This document shows positions 9,059 through 17,824 of a DNA stretch of 64,000 bases, piece by piece. The notes below the pieces were generated by a model. The model had not been told where the DNA came from and did no database searches. It was given only the letters and a program-made list of their open reading frames with translations. A program made the position numbers and the translations under genes. Within the stretch, counting starts at the first letter, position 1. Every line of letters starts with the position of its first letter. The DNA lies in assembly GCA_050633525.1 (NCBI GenBank), contig JBOEGR010000026.1, positions 52,135-116,134 on the forward strand, in the 5' to 3' direction. This DNA is from CANLBN01 sp050633525 (GTDB lineage: Bacteria; Pseudomonadota; Gammaproteobacteria; Pseudomonadales; Cellvibrionaceae).

Positions 9059-9493
9059 TTATGCGCCTACTTGTTTTTCTTTAATTTCAGCTAAGGTTTT
9101 ACAGTCAACGCACTGAGTTGCAGTGGGGCGAGCTTCTAAGCGCCGAATACCGATCTCAACACCGCATGCGTCACAAAAGCCGTAGTCATCAGCATCAATT
9201 TGTTCAATGGTTTTGTCAATCTTCTTGATCAATTTGCGCTCACGATCACGGGTGCGTAGTTCTAGACTAAACTCCTCTTCTTGACTAGCGCGGTCAGCGG
9301 GATCAGGAAAGTTAGCTGCTTCGTCGCGCATGTAGGTCATGGTGCGATCGACTTCTTCCATTAATTCGCTTTTCCAGGCGTTGAGTAGCTTTTTAAAATG
9401 CTCGCGCTGAGCGGCATTCATATACTCTTCACCCTTCTTCTCTTTATAGGGCTCAAAACCGTGTAATGTCAGGGTTGCATTGCTATCTGGCAT
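9059..9493 (-). CDS. dksA: RNA polymerase-binding transcription factor DksA
   Basis: This 144-residue protein has the DksA layout: a long coiled coil followed by a zinc finger with Cys107, Cys110, Cys128 and Cys131. The coiled-coil tip shows the functional DPADRAS motif (Asp64, Asp67, Ala69), matching the residues needed for ppGpp-potentiated control of RNA polymerase. A GAGAG site stands a few bases before the ATG. The gene heads a dksA-gluQ transcript and lies divergently from sfsA. All key residues are present, so it should be a full DksA rather than a paralogue. Confidence 0.96.
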   Translation of the reverse strand: MPDSNATLTLHGFEPYKEKKGEEYMNAAQREHFKKLLNAWKSELMEEVDRTMTYMRDEAANFPDPADRASQEEEFSLELRTRDRERKLIKKIDKTIEQIDADDYGFCDACGVEIGIRRLEARPTATQCVDCKTLAEIKEKQVGA

Positions 9494-9808
9494 ATGCTTT
9501 CTCTCTATATTGCTTTTTATACTGTTTATTTATCGATCAATAAGCTTGCGAATGTCGTTGCTAATTAACATGACTATTATGACTATAAAGCAACGCAAAA
9601 ACCGCAAATTTCAGCCGGCGGGCAAATTACCAGATATTGCCCCAGTGTGCCAGTGATTTATGGTCTAAGCAGATCCTCGATACAATCCCTTATTATGGTG
9701 TCTCTTAGCTGGAAAACAATGTTTATAAGAGATTAAATTGTTCTAATCAAGCAAATATTGCCCCCACTCTTTGGCATAATGGAGTCAAAAATTGAGGTTG
9801 TTGATAAG
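9494..9808. other. Divergent dksA-sfsA intergenic region
   Basis: These 315 bases between divergent dksA and sfsA must hold both promoters. I see no credible third gene and no RNA family. An open frame reaches back from sfsA to a TTG at 9758, but homology argues against using it. Confidence 0.5.
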
Positions 9809-10528
9809 ATGAAGTACCAAGGAAAACTGAAATCAGCCACGCTATTGCGCCGTTATAAGCGCTTTTTAGCCGATATAAGGCTTCCTAGTGGCGAAGAAGT
9901 GACCATTCACTGCCCTAATACGGGCTCTATGAAGAATTGTGTTCTCGAAGAAAGCCCTTGCTGGTATTCAGAGTCAGATAATCCTAAGCGAAAATACCCT
10001 TATACCTGGGAGTTGGCTACAACAGCGGGAGGGCATTTGGCCGGCATTAATACGGGGCTCGCAAATAAGCTAGTGAAAGAGGCGATTGAAGGTGATGTTG
10101 TGGCTGAGCTTCGAGACTATGACCACCTTAAAACAGAGGTTAAATATGGTGAGGAAAAAAGCCGTATCGATTTTTTACTGTCATCTCATGATAAGCCTGA
10201 TTGTTATGTGGAGGTAAAGAGCGTTACCTTGCATATGGGCAGTGGGCAAGGCTTGTTCCCTGATGCTGTTAGTGATCGAGGTACGAAACATATAAGGGAG
10301 TTAATGGCGATGGCCGAGCAGGGCAAGCGAGCGGTATTGTTTTTTTGTGTTCAACACTCTGGTATTGAGCAAGTGGCTCCTGCTGATGAAATTGACCCCC
10401 TTTACGGCCGTACACTAAGACAAGCCATTGGCAAAGGTGTTGAGGTGATAGCTTATAGCGCTCATTTTTCGATTGAAGAAGACGTTCAAGAGATTGTGTT
10501 GGTCAAGCCTATCCCCGTGGTTCTCTAG
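9809..10528 (+). CDS. sfsA: Sugar fermentation stimulation protein SfsA
   Basis: The protein has 239 residues and family motifs in order: RYKRFLADI, HCPNTGSM, KRKYPYTWEL, SRIDFLL and CYVEVKSVTL. The last two are PD-(D/E)xK nuclease-like elements, and SfsA binds DNA. The frame extends upstream to TTG 9758 and ATG 9779. I choose ATG 9809 because it begins MKYQGKLKSATLL, the usual SfsA start just ahead of the RYKRFL motif, and a GAGG lies about 12 bases upstream. The physiological role of SfsA is poorly defined; E. coli work linked it to maltose metabolism. It neighbours dksA in many gammaproteobacteria, as here. Confidence 0.9.
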   Translation: MKYQGKLKSATLLRRYKRFLADIRLPSGEEVTIHCPNTGSMKNCVLEESPCWYSESDNPKRKYPYTWELATTAGGHLAGINTGLANKLVKEAIEGDVVAELRDYDHLKTEVKYGEEKSRIDFLLSSHDKPDCYVEVKSVTLHMGSGQGLFPDAVSDRGTKHIRELMAMAEQGKRAVLFFCVQHSGIEQVAPADEIDPLYGRTLRQAIGKGVEVIAYSAHFSIEEDVQEIVLVKPIPVVL

Positions 10529-10645
10529 GCATATATTGCCTTGATCGGTATAAAAACAGCAAACATTATCAGATGAGTCTCAATAGTATGGAGACTGTTG
10601 TAGGCGTAATGCAGATAAAGAGAGGCTATAAATGAGACGTTATAA

Positions 10646-11521
10646 GTGAAAACAAACAGTAGAGAAAACTACCGACGACGCTTAGTTAACGTGATTGATT
10701 ATATGCATTCACATTTAGATAGCGATCTCGATGTGAATACATTAGCCGATGTCGCGCTAATGTCTCCTTATCATTTTCATCGTATTTATCGCGAGCTCGT
10801 TCAAGAGACCGTTAACGGAACGGTGAGACGTTTACGCCTTCAACAAGCGGCGGCTGATTTGATTCGTAGTGATCAGTCATTATCCAGTATTGCAAAAAAA
10901 GCATCTTATGGGAGTCTTGAAGCATTTGCTCGTGCTTTTGTTCAGAGTTTTGGTATGTCACCCAGTGAATACCGAAAAAGTAAATGGGCAGGAGATAGGT
11001 TAGAACTAGAGCCTTTTATTGCAATGCTACCGAATGAAAGAAAACAGGTAGAAGCTATGTTTACAGTAGAGATTATTGATAATGAAAAAGTGTTACTTGC
11101 GGGTTATAGTCATCAAGGTGACTACATGGAAATCGGTAAGCAATTTGAAAAAGTGTTTGTCTATGGCGCCACTAAACAGTTACTAACAGAACAAACGCGG
11201 TCTATCGGGCTCTATTACGACGATCCAAAAAGTGTTGATGTTGAGCAGCTACGTTCAATGGCGTGTATCAGCATTGAAGGAAAGGAAGGTGTAGGTGATG
11301 AGTTAGAAATAATAACAATCCCCGAAGGTAAATGTGCCACTGTATTGTTCAAAGGGCCTTATGCTGAACTTGAAAAACCGTATGACTATTTATTTGGACA
11401 CTGGTTGCCTGAGAGTGGTTATGAAGCAGCTGATTTCCCACCTTTTGAAGAGTATTTAAACGATCCTAAAGAAACTCCACCGAATGAGTTGTTAACACGG
11501 ATTCACTGCTTGTTAGTTTAA
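10646..11521 (+). CDS. AraC-family regulator with GyrI-like effector domain
   Basis: This 291-residue protein has two AraC helix-turn-helix units in residues ~12-112, ending with the conserved SFGMSPSEYRKSKW. A GyrI/SOUL-like small-molecule-binding domain fills the rest (about 130-291). This is the Rob/BmrR-type architecture used to sense hydrophobic or cationic drugs. The start is GTG 10646, since the nearby ATG at 10632 is in another frame and stops at once; GAGA lies about ten bases upstream. It converges with an EamA exporter gene, which might be a target, but no operator was identified. Confidence 0.85.
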   Translation: MKTNSRENYRRRLVNVIDYMHSHLDSDLDVNTLADVALMSPYHFHRIYRELVQETVNGTVRRLRLQQAAADLIRSDQSLSSIAKKASYGSLEAFARAFVQSFGMSPSEYRKSKWAGDRLELEPFIAMLPNERKQVEAMFTVEIIDNEKVLLAGYSHQGDYMEIGKQFEKVFVYGATKQLLTEQTRSIGLYYDDPKSVDVEQLRSMACISIEGKEGVGDELEIITIPEGKCATVLFKGPYAELEKPYDYLFGHWLPESGYEAADFPPFEEYLNDPKETPPNELLTRIHCLLV

Positions 11522-11538
11522 ATGCTGTGGTGTTTCTT

Positions 11539-12402
11539 TTATGCGTGGCGATTTATGAGTGATTCGTAAATCGCCACGGTTAAAATAATCGCCCCCCCAA
11601 TAATAATAAATAAACTTGGACGCTCGTTGATAAATACCCAGCCAAGCAATGCCGCAATAACAGGCTGTAAGCAACTGATCATTGCTACGGTTTTTGCTGG
11701 TAATCGTTTGTAGCTAATAACCAGTAGAGTATGTGCTCCGGCCGTTGTGATTAAACCTAATGCAATGATGGCCAACCAGTTGTGGTTAGTTAAATTGCCA
11801 ATGCTAGAAAAATCTAGAAATACTACTAACAATAATATGATAGCAAGCATTTGATGTAGCATCAGTTTATCACTGGACACATCGGTAAAATAATATTTTT
11901 GCATAACATTGCGACTTGCAAATAATAAGGCAGACAATACGCCCCAGAGTACTCCTTGTAATGTGTTAGAGCTTAGGGTTATGGGTTTGTCGGAGACCAT
12001 CAGTATAATGCCCGCCAATACCAGTATGGCTGAAACAATATCTCTCTTGTGAGGCCATTGCTTATTAACGGCGCCTTCCATAAATACAGTGATAACAGGA
12101 AAAGTAAATAAAGACAGCATGCCGATAGCGATGGTCGATATTTGCATTGAATGAAAAAAAGTAATCCAGTGCACTCCCATTAAGACCCCAAGACCATACA
12201 GCCCAAATAAGGTTTTTGTATTGTTAATTTTGGGTGAGCGCTTGAATAAAGTTAAAAATAAAACGATTGCTAATAGTGCAATGAGACTCCGCAGAAAAGT
12301 AATGTTGAGCGCATCTAAAGGTATTCCTTTAGCAAATAAACCGTTGGCTGCGATCAGTATGATGCCCGTGTAAAGAATAAAATAAGTGGATGGCGCCGGC
12401 AT
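11539..12402 (-). CDS. EamA-family (DMT superfamily) transporter
   Basis: This 287-residue protein has ten predicted membrane segments in two repeats of five, the drug/metabolite transporter fold. The second repeat includes TTAGAHTLLVISYKRLPA and SCLQPVIAALLGWVF, typical EamA sequence. Members export or import amino acids, nucleotides or other small metabolites in the inner membrane; the substrate here is not predictable. It converges on the AraC-GyrI gene with 17 bases between stops. A 12-base-pair inverted repeat covers its last codons. Confidence 0.87.
   Translation of the reverse strand: MPAPSTYFILYTGIILIAANGLFAKGIPLDALNITFLRSLIALLAIVLFLTLFKRSPKINNTKTLFGLYGLGVLMGVHWITFFHSMQISTIAIGMLSLFTFPVITVFMEGAVNKQWPHKRDIVSAILVLAGIILMVSDKPITLSSNTLQGVLWGVLSALLFASRNVMQKYYFTDVSSDKLMLHQMLAIILLLVVFLDFSSIGNLTNHNWLAIIALGLITTAGAHTLLVISYKRLPAKTVAMISCLQPVIAALLGWVFINERPSLFIIIGGAIILTVAIYESLINRHA
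11544..11578. terminator. Bidirectional hairpin between convergent genes
   Basis: Arms CGTGGCGATTTA and TAAATCGCCACG pair perfectly across an 11-base loop. It lies just after the AraC stop and inside the last codons of the EamA gene, so it would terminate both converging transcripts. Confidence 0.6.
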
Positions 12403-12488
12403 GGTCTTAACTCAAAGCGTAATGATGATAGTGCAGTATGGCTTTAATGGCGTCTGCAACGATAATGTCAATAAATATCGCGTTCGCT

Positions 12489-12668
12489 CTATTGACTTCT
12501 TTTGGGGGTGATTAGTTTATCTTTAGAGGACTGTCGATAGAGCCGAGGGTCTCTATTTTCTCTATGATTTTCTGATTGTGCGTTGACTAAAGCTAGCCAG
12601 CGTCGATTGGCCTCTAATACCTCTGGCTTGCGTGAGATTTGAGCTTGAGGCGCTTTTTCTTCTGACAT
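12489..12668 (-). CDS. Small hydrophilic hypothetical protein, 59 residues
   Basis: An ATG at 12668 opens 59 codons ending in TAG. The product begins MSEEKAPQAQISRKPE, contains VLEANRRWLALVNAQ and ends with a basic tail (ITPKRSQ). It is highly charged, with no membrane segment or signal peptide. A weak GGAA lies about ten bases before the ATG. It is divergent from the YdjM-like gene and lies upstream of the EamA gene on the same strand. I do not recognise the family. Codon use resembles its neighbours, so I think it is real, but this rests on composition only. Confidence 0.45.
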   Translation of the reverse strand: MSEEKAPQAQISRKPEVLEANRRWLALVNAQSENHRENRDPRLYRQSSKDKLITPKRSQ

Positions 12669-12791
12669 TGATGAATTTTTCCGATTAAGAACTTCGATAG
12701 TGAATATAAGTTTGCTATTGTATCACTAATAACTATTGAGTAAGACGCAAAGTGCTTGCTGTCATTTGATTTTGAAGTAAGAGTAAATACG

Positions 12792-13820
12792 ATGGATCCA
12801 TTAACACAAGGTGTGGTTGCTGCTGTAGCCGCTCAGCAGCCAGCGAAACGGCAACATCTTTTTGTCGCCACCTGTCTTGGTTTTTTGACGGGTATGGTCC
12901 CAGATTTGGATGTTTTGATTCGCTCAGATGTAGACCCGCTATTTGCGCTAGAGTATCACCGGCATTTTACACACTCTCTGCTGTTTATCCCTATTGGTAG
13001 CTTGCTATGTGCAACGCTTTTTTATTGGCTTTTTGCTAAACGCAAAGGTTTAAGTTTTAAACAAACGTATATCTATTGCATCTTAGGCTATGCAACGCAT
13101 GGTTTATTAGACGCCTGTACGACCTACGGTACGCAATTACTATGGCCTTTTAGTGATATGCGTGTAGCTTGGAATACAGTGTCGATTATAGACCCTGTGT
13201 TCACATTGCCTTTATTGGTGCTGATTATTGCTGCGGCTGTTAAAAAAAGCCGACTCATTGCACATAGTGCCTTAGCTTGGCTTTGTTTATATTGTCTTTT
13301 TGGTGTTATCCAGCGTGAGCGAGCAGAGGCGGTAGGTTTGCACCTGGCGGAATCTCGTGGGCATATCCCGACAAAGTTGGAGGCAAAACCGAGTTTCGCT
13401 AATTTGATTGTGTGGAAGGTTGTTTATTCCACTGAAAACCACTATTACGTTGATGCTGTTCGGGTGGGCGTGGGTGCAACAATTATTGAAGGTGAAAAGA
13501 TTGATAAACTAGATGTTAAAAAAACATTTCCTTGGTTAGATCCTGATTCGCAACAGGCAAAAGATATCGAGCGCTTTCGATGGTTTTCTAATGGCTATTT
13601 GGCTTTGTCTCCTTATCATCCTAATCGTGTGATTGACATTCGCTATTCATTATTACCTGATGAGATTCGTGGTTTATGGGGGATTGAATTAGATCCCAGT
13701 GCAGGCTCTGACAAGCATGTTAGTTACGAGGTGAATCGACAGCGTGATTCAAGTACATTTAAACGCTTATGGGCGATGATTACAGGCCAGGTTGGCTCCT
13801 CATTGATGATTAGGAATTGA
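12792..13820 (+). CDS. YdjM-like (DUF457) membrane-bound metal-dependent hydrolase family protein
   Basis: This 342-residue protein opens with MDPLTQGVVAA and PDLDV, then HRHFTHSLLFIP. These Asp/His motifs mark the LexA-regulated YdjM / DUF457 family, predicted to be membrane-bound metal-dependent hydrolases. Four or five membrane segments fill the first ~190 residues and a soluble region the rest. The frame could start 36 bases earlier, but ATG 12792 gives the family's usual MDPLTQ start and has an AGAG upstream. No LexA box was found by eye. The enzymatic activity is not established for the family. Confidence 0.85.
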   Translation: MDPLTQGVVAAVAAQQPAKRQHLFVATCLGFLTGMVPDLDVLIRSDVDPLFALEYHRHFTHSLLFIPIGSLLCATLFYWLFAKRKGLSFKQTYIYCILGYATHGLLDACTTYGTQLLWPFSDMRVAWNTVSIIDPVFTLPLLVLIIAAAVKKSRLIAHSALAWLCLYCLFGVIQRERAEAVGLHLAESRGHIPTKLEAKPSFANLIVWKVVYSTENHYYVDAVRVGVGATIIEGEKIDKLDVKKTFPWLDPDSQQAKDIERFRWFSNGYLALSPYHPNRVIDIRYSLLPDEIRGLWGIELDPSAGSDKHVSYEVNRQRDSSTFKRLWAMITGQVGSSLMIRN

Positions 13821-13826
13821 TATACA

Positions 13827-14789
13827 ATGAATATGGCAGAAAAAATCCAAGATCTTTATCAGCGTTATGGTGAGTTGGAAGGCATATCGATTGAGTGTCA
13901 GAAAGAATTGATTGCCATCGGTATTAGTAACAAAGTCGCCCGCGCAGAAATCTTTTTACAAGGTGCCCAAGTCACTGCTTATCAACGCCATGGCGAAACG
14001 CCAATATTATTCTTAAGTAAAGAGTGCCAATATCAACAAGGTTCTCCTTTAAGAGGAGGTATCCCTATTTGTTGGCCTTGGTTTGGTGATATAAATAAGA
14101 ATCCTATTGAATTACAACAGCAGTTTTCTGCTGAGTTCATAGCGTCTTCAGCGGCCCACGGTTTTGTGCGTGACAGTGATTGGGAGCTGACGAATATCGA
14201 TATTGTTGATGACTCTTTAACCGCAATCACTTTAAAATATTCTGTCCCTAAAGATAACTCATTTAACTGGCCTTTTGCTGCTGATTTAGTCTATGAGGTT
14301 AAAGTGGGCGAGCAATTAACGGCGTCATTAACAATTAAAAATACAGATAAACAACCGTTTTTATTTAGCGGTGCCTTACATACTTACTTTAATGTTGATG
14401 GTATTGACTCTGTTAGCATTAAAGGCCTAGATAAAACACAGTACGTTGATGCACTAAAAAATTGGGAAACTTTTCATCAACAAGGTGATATTACCTTTGA
14501 TAGCGAGTGTGATCGTATTTATCTCTTGGGCAAAGGTGAGAGTAATAATAAAACGCTTGATAATCATCCCATTTTTTTACAAGATCAATCACGAAAAATT
14601 ACAATAGAGAATACCGGTAGTCAAAGTTTGGTCGTATGGAATCCTTGGGTTGAAAAAGCAGAACGCTTATCTCAATTTGCTGATGATGATTATAAAAAGA
14701 TGGTTTGTGTTGAAACGGCTAATGCAATGGGTGATGTTATTCATCTGGAACCTAATGAAGAGCATAGTTTATCAGTTACGGTTGTTTAG
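13827..14789 (+). CDS. D-hexose-6-phosphate mutarotase (YeaD family)
   Basis: This 320-residue protein has an aldose-1-epimerase fold. Motifs include RGGIPICWPWFGD (phosphate-binding region), AAHGFVRDSDWEL with the first catalytic His, SGALHTYFNV with the second His, and VWNPWVEKAE near the end with the candidate catalytic Glu. The family interconverts alpha and beta anomers of glucose-6-phosphate and related sugars in the cytoplasm. It starts six bases after the YdjM-like gene and probably shares its transcript. Its last four bases overlap the end of the convergent tcdA gene. Confidence 0.9.
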   Translation: MNMAEKIQDLYQRYGELEGISIECQKELIAIGISNKVARAEIFLQGAQVTAYQRHGETPILFLSKECQYQQGSPLRGGIPICWPWFGDINKNPIELQQQFSAEFIASSAAHGFVRDSDWELTNIDIVDDSLTAITLKYSVPKDNSFNWPFAADLVYEVKVGEQLTASLTIKNTDKQPFLFSGALHTYFNVDGIDSVSIKGLDKTQYVDALKNWETFHQQGDITFDSECDRIYLLGKGESNNKTLDNHPIFLQDQSRKITIENTGSQSLVVWNPWVEKAERLSQFADDDYKKMVCVETANAMGDVIHLEPNEEHSLSVTVV

Positions 14790-15580
14790 CGCTTGTCAAT
14801 TATATGCGCAATTGCGCGACTGGCGGCTAATAAACCTACGCTCGCCGTCACCATGGTAGATGCCCCGTAGCCACCGCTACAGTCTAACTTTTCTCCACTA
14901 TCTATAAATTGTTTGCTTGAGCAGGTTTCCCCTTTATCGTCGGGGTAGGTCATGTTTTCAGTTGAATAAATTGCTTCAATACCAAAAGGGATGCTGGTGT
15001 CTTTGTTAAAGCCGTGGCGCCGACGGAGATTATTGCGAAGTTTTAGGAATAGTTTATCTCCTGGTGTTTTGTATAGATCACTATAGGTGATCTTTGACGG
15101 GTCTTTTTTTCCACCGGAGGAGCCGGTGGTAATAATGTTGATGTGATTTTTTTTGCAATAACCTATGAGCTCTGCTTTATCGATTGCGTTATCGATGGCG
15201 TCAATAACAATAGTAAAGCTATCGCTAATGTATTCCGCTATATTATCTTTGTCGATAAAGTCATCGATGATATGAACATCAATGTCAGGATTAATGGCTT
15301 TTAATCTTTCGGACGTAATTCGTGTTTTAGATTGCCCAATAGTATCGGTCAGTGTATGAATTTGACGGTTGGTATTAGTCGTGCAGATATCATCTAGATC
15401 CATTAAGGTAATATGCCCTATACCTGAACGAACCAGTGCTTCCGCAGTCCATGAACCCACACCGCCAATGCCGATGACGAGGGCATGGCTTTTTTGAATT
15501 TTATTAAATGCGCTATTACCGTATAAGCGTATGATGCCACCAAAGCGGTTAAGCACGCTTGTATCTATCTCGTTACTCAT
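14786..15580 (-). CDS. tcdA: tRNA threonylcarbamoyladenosine dehydratase TcdA
   Basis: This 264-residue E1-like enzyme has the nucleotide-binding motif GIGGVGSWTAEALVRSGIG near residues 30-50, DLDDICTTNTNRQ and DAIDN. It matches TcdA (CsdL), which uses ATP to cyclise t6A37 of ANN-decoding tRNAs to ct6A. I start at ATG 15580; a TTG two codons upstream is the only extension. It follows maeA on the same strand but a strong terminator separates them. Its stop overlaps the convergent mutarotase gene by four bases. Confidence 0.93.
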   Translation of the reverse strand: MSNEIDTSVLNRFGGIIRLYGNSAFNKIQKSHALVIGIGGVGSWTAEALVRSGIGHITLMDLDDICTTNTNRQIHTLTDTIGQSKTRITSERLKAINPDIDVHIIDDFIDKDNIAEYISDSFTIVIDAIDNAIDKAELIGYCKKNHINIITTGSSGGKKDPSKITYSDLYKTPGDKLFLKLRNNLRRRHGFNKDTSIPFGIEAIYSTENMTYPDDKGETCSSKQFIDSGEKLDCSGGYGASTMVTASVGLLAASRAIAHIIDKR

Positions 15581-15616
15581 AAACAACAGTTAAGAAAAGG
15601 TTAAAATGAAAGCAAT

Positions 15617-15649
15617 AAAAAAGGCGAGATCAATGACCTCGCCTTTTTT
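15617..15649 (-). terminator. Rho-independent terminator after maeA
   Basis: Arms AAAAAAGGCGAG and CTCGCCTTTTTT pair perfectly over 12 bases with a nine-base loop. The A-run and T-run make it work in either direction. It isolates maeA from tcdA. Confidence 0.85.
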
Positions 15650-15713
15650 ATTATAGGAGAATTTACATCTCCTCGTTAGTACTAATCTCGAATACTAATA
15701 AAGTTTCGGTACC

Positions 15714-17396
15714 TTAAAAAGCCACTCGCTTGTAAGGACGATATTTAGGCGTCCAGAAATTCTTATCGATGGCTGCAGTAATATCTTCATCGCTGACTTC
15801 TGGCGTCATACCGTCTTCAATCGCCTGCTTGTATACCGCTTGAGCAATAAACTTGCTCACATTGCGAATGTCATTTAAGTCGGGTAATAACTCGCCATTA
15901 GCATTGTGTGTTGCTGCATATTCAGCTAACGCATAGCTTGATGCCATAAGCATGTTGTCTGTCACGCGGCTTGCTTTACTTGCAACAACGCCAAGACCAA
16001 CGCCAGGGAAGATGTAGCTATTATTACACTGCGATATTGGGTAGGTTTTACCATTCAATTCAACCGGCTCAAAAGGGCTGCCAGTTGCGACAATGGCGTT
16101 ACCATTGGTCCAAGTGAGAATGTCTTCTGGCAAGGCTTCTACTTTTGAGGTTGGATTGGATAAAGGCAGTACTATCGGCTTATCTGTGTTGGCTTGCATT
16201 TGCTCAATAATTTCTTTAGTGAACAAGCCAGCTACAGTTGATACGCCAACAATGACAGTAGATTTAGAGTGAGCGACTGTTTCTGCTAGTGTTGCCGTGT
16301 CGCCACTGACGCCCCACTCTTTTAGACGATCGTCTGATTGGCATAGGCGTAGCTGGAAATCTTTTAGGCCGCTCATGCTGCCAATCAATAAGCCACGGCT
16401 GTTTATCATAAAGATTTGTTTGCGAGCCTGAGCATCGCTTAGACCTTCTGATACCATTTGTGCAACGATCTGTTCGGCAATGCCGCAGCCAGCAGAACCT
16501 GCGCCACAAAAAGTCACGGTTTGGTCTTTTAGTTGTTCCCCTTTCGCCTTACACGCGGCAAGTAGAGTACCAACCGTCACGGCTGCAGTGCCTTGAATAT
16601 CGTCATTGAATGAACACATTTTGTCGCGGTAACGATCGAGTAAGCGATTAGCATTGTGGCCTGCAAAATCTTCAAACTGGATGAGTGCATCTGGCCAGCG
16701 TTCACTAATGACATTTAAGAACTCTTCGACAAAATCATCGTATTCTTGGCCGCTGATACGGGGCTGTTTTGAGCCCATGTACATCGGGTCATCGATTAAT
16801 TCTTGGTTGTTGGTGCCGACATCTAAAGTGATCGGGAGGGTGTAAGCAGGGCTGATGCCGCCACACGCTGAGTAAAGTGCTAGCTTACCGATGGGGATGC
16901 CCATACCGCCGATACCTAAATCACCTAAGCCTAGGATACGCTCACCATCAGTGACAACGATCACTTTAATGTTGCGCTTGGTTGCGTTATGCAGCATATC
17001 ACCAATGCGATCACGGTCTTTGTACGAAATAAATAAACCACGATGACGACGGTAGATGCGAGAAAATTGCTGGCAAGCTTGGCCCACTGTAGGGGTGTAG
17101 ATCAGGGGCATAATTTCTTCAAGATTTTCAGTGACGAGACGGTAATACAATGTTTCGTTGGTATCTTGAATGTTGCGCAAATAAACGTGTTTGTCGATAT
17201 TACTGGTAAACGATTGCAACTGGTCATAGGCTCTAGCAGTTTGTTCTTCGATAGTTTCAGTAATATCAGGTAATAAACCAGTTAAATTAAAGTCTTCACG
17301 CTCTTCATCAGTGAAGGCGCTCGCTTTGTTCAGTAGGGGAGTTTCCAGCAGCATTGGGCCGGCGTATTGAATATAAAGTGGTTTTTCTTTTTTCAT
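15714..17396 (-). CDS. maeA: NAD-dependent malic enzyme
   Basis: This 560-residue protein is close in length to E. coli MaeA. It contains LIYTPTVGQACQQFS and RHRGLFIS from the N-terminal malic domain, the catalytic/metal segment FEDFAGHNANRLLDRY with FNDDIQGTAAV, and the dinucleotide-binding GAGSAGCGIAEQIV. It oxidatively decarboxylates malate to pyruvate and CO2 with NAD. A 428-base leader region with marked secondary-structure potential precedes it. A terminator follows it, so it is probably a single-gene transcript. Confidence 0.95.
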   Translation of the reverse strand: MKKEKPLYIQYAGPMLLETPLLNKASAFTDEEREDFNLTGLLPDITETIEEQTARAYDQLQSFTSNIDKHVYLRNIQDTNETLYYRLVTENLEEIMPLIYTPTVGQACQQFSRIYRRHRGLFISYKDRDRIGDMLHNATKRNIKVIVVTDGERILGLGDLGIGGMGIPIGKLALYSACGGISPAYTLPITLDVGTNNQELIDDPMYMGSKQPRISGQEYDDFVEEFLNVISERWPDALIQFEDFAGHNANRLLDRYRDKMCSFNDDIQGTAAVTVGTLLAACKAKGEQLKDQTVTFCGAGSAGCGIAEQIVAQMVSEGLSDAQARKQIFMINSRGLLIGSMSGLKDFQLRLCQSDDRLKEWGVSGDTATLAETVAHSKSTVIVGVSTVAGLFTKEIIEQMQANTDKPIVLPLSNPTSKVEALPEDILTWTNGNAIVATGSPFEPVELNGKTYPISQCNNSYIFPGVGLGVVASKASRVTDNMLMASSYALAEYAATHNANGELLPDLNDIRNVSKFIAQAVYKQAIEDGMTPEVSDEDITAAIDKNFWTPKYRPYKRVAF

Positions 17397-17824
17397 AACA
17401 GATAGTCAATCTCAATAGTGAATTGGTTTATTTACCCTGTGTCTCTCTGTACTTTTCTTTTGGCTGTACTTTTTTATCGTACCTTTGATTACCTCGTCGA
17501 TTGTCTCGTCTATTTGCAGCGGCTGCAGAATTAGTTTTATGTGGAAGTCGCAGTGAATAGGACTTTAGTTTAGCTTAGTCTATTTCTACGTTCTTTAAAC
17601 CAGACGGCGCGCAAGCAACCACGTTTGGTAACCCATTTCTTTTAAGTGGTAAGAAAATGTAAGGTTCGCGTGGCGGCCTACACCGCGGATTACGCAAATA
17701 GCTTTTGCGTAACTAAGGCCCGTGGTGAAGGGCGAGGGCATCAAAGGGGGCGCATTCTACCCTATTTCAGGGTAAATTTTAAGTGTTTATACGTAGGTAA
17801 TACCCTTAGGTGAATTTGTTGGCG
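17397..17824. other. Intergenic region with structured, G/C-rich core
   Basis: This gap lies between the NDH-2 gene and maeA. Its middle part (about 17597-17785) is richer in G and C than the flanks and has several nested inverted repeats. TTACGCAAA pairs with TTTGCGTAA around 17690-17712. CCACG...AACC (about 17619-17632) pairs with GGTT...CGTGG (about 17663-17673). ACCCT pairs with AGGGT at 17759-17773. No open frame is convincing. It could be the maeA leader or an sRNA gene; I cannot assign a family. Confidence 0.4.

Noticed and set aside
9758..9808. Longer SfsA starting at TTG 9758 or ATG 9779
   Set aside because: SfsA proteins begin close to the ATLLRRYKRFL segment, and ATG 9809 has a better ribosome-binding site.
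17597..17785. 6S RNA as the identity of the structured region
   Set aside because: Only loose similarity of short G/C blocks; the gene context (not zapA/ygfA) and central-bubble sequence do not fit, so I leave it unnamed.
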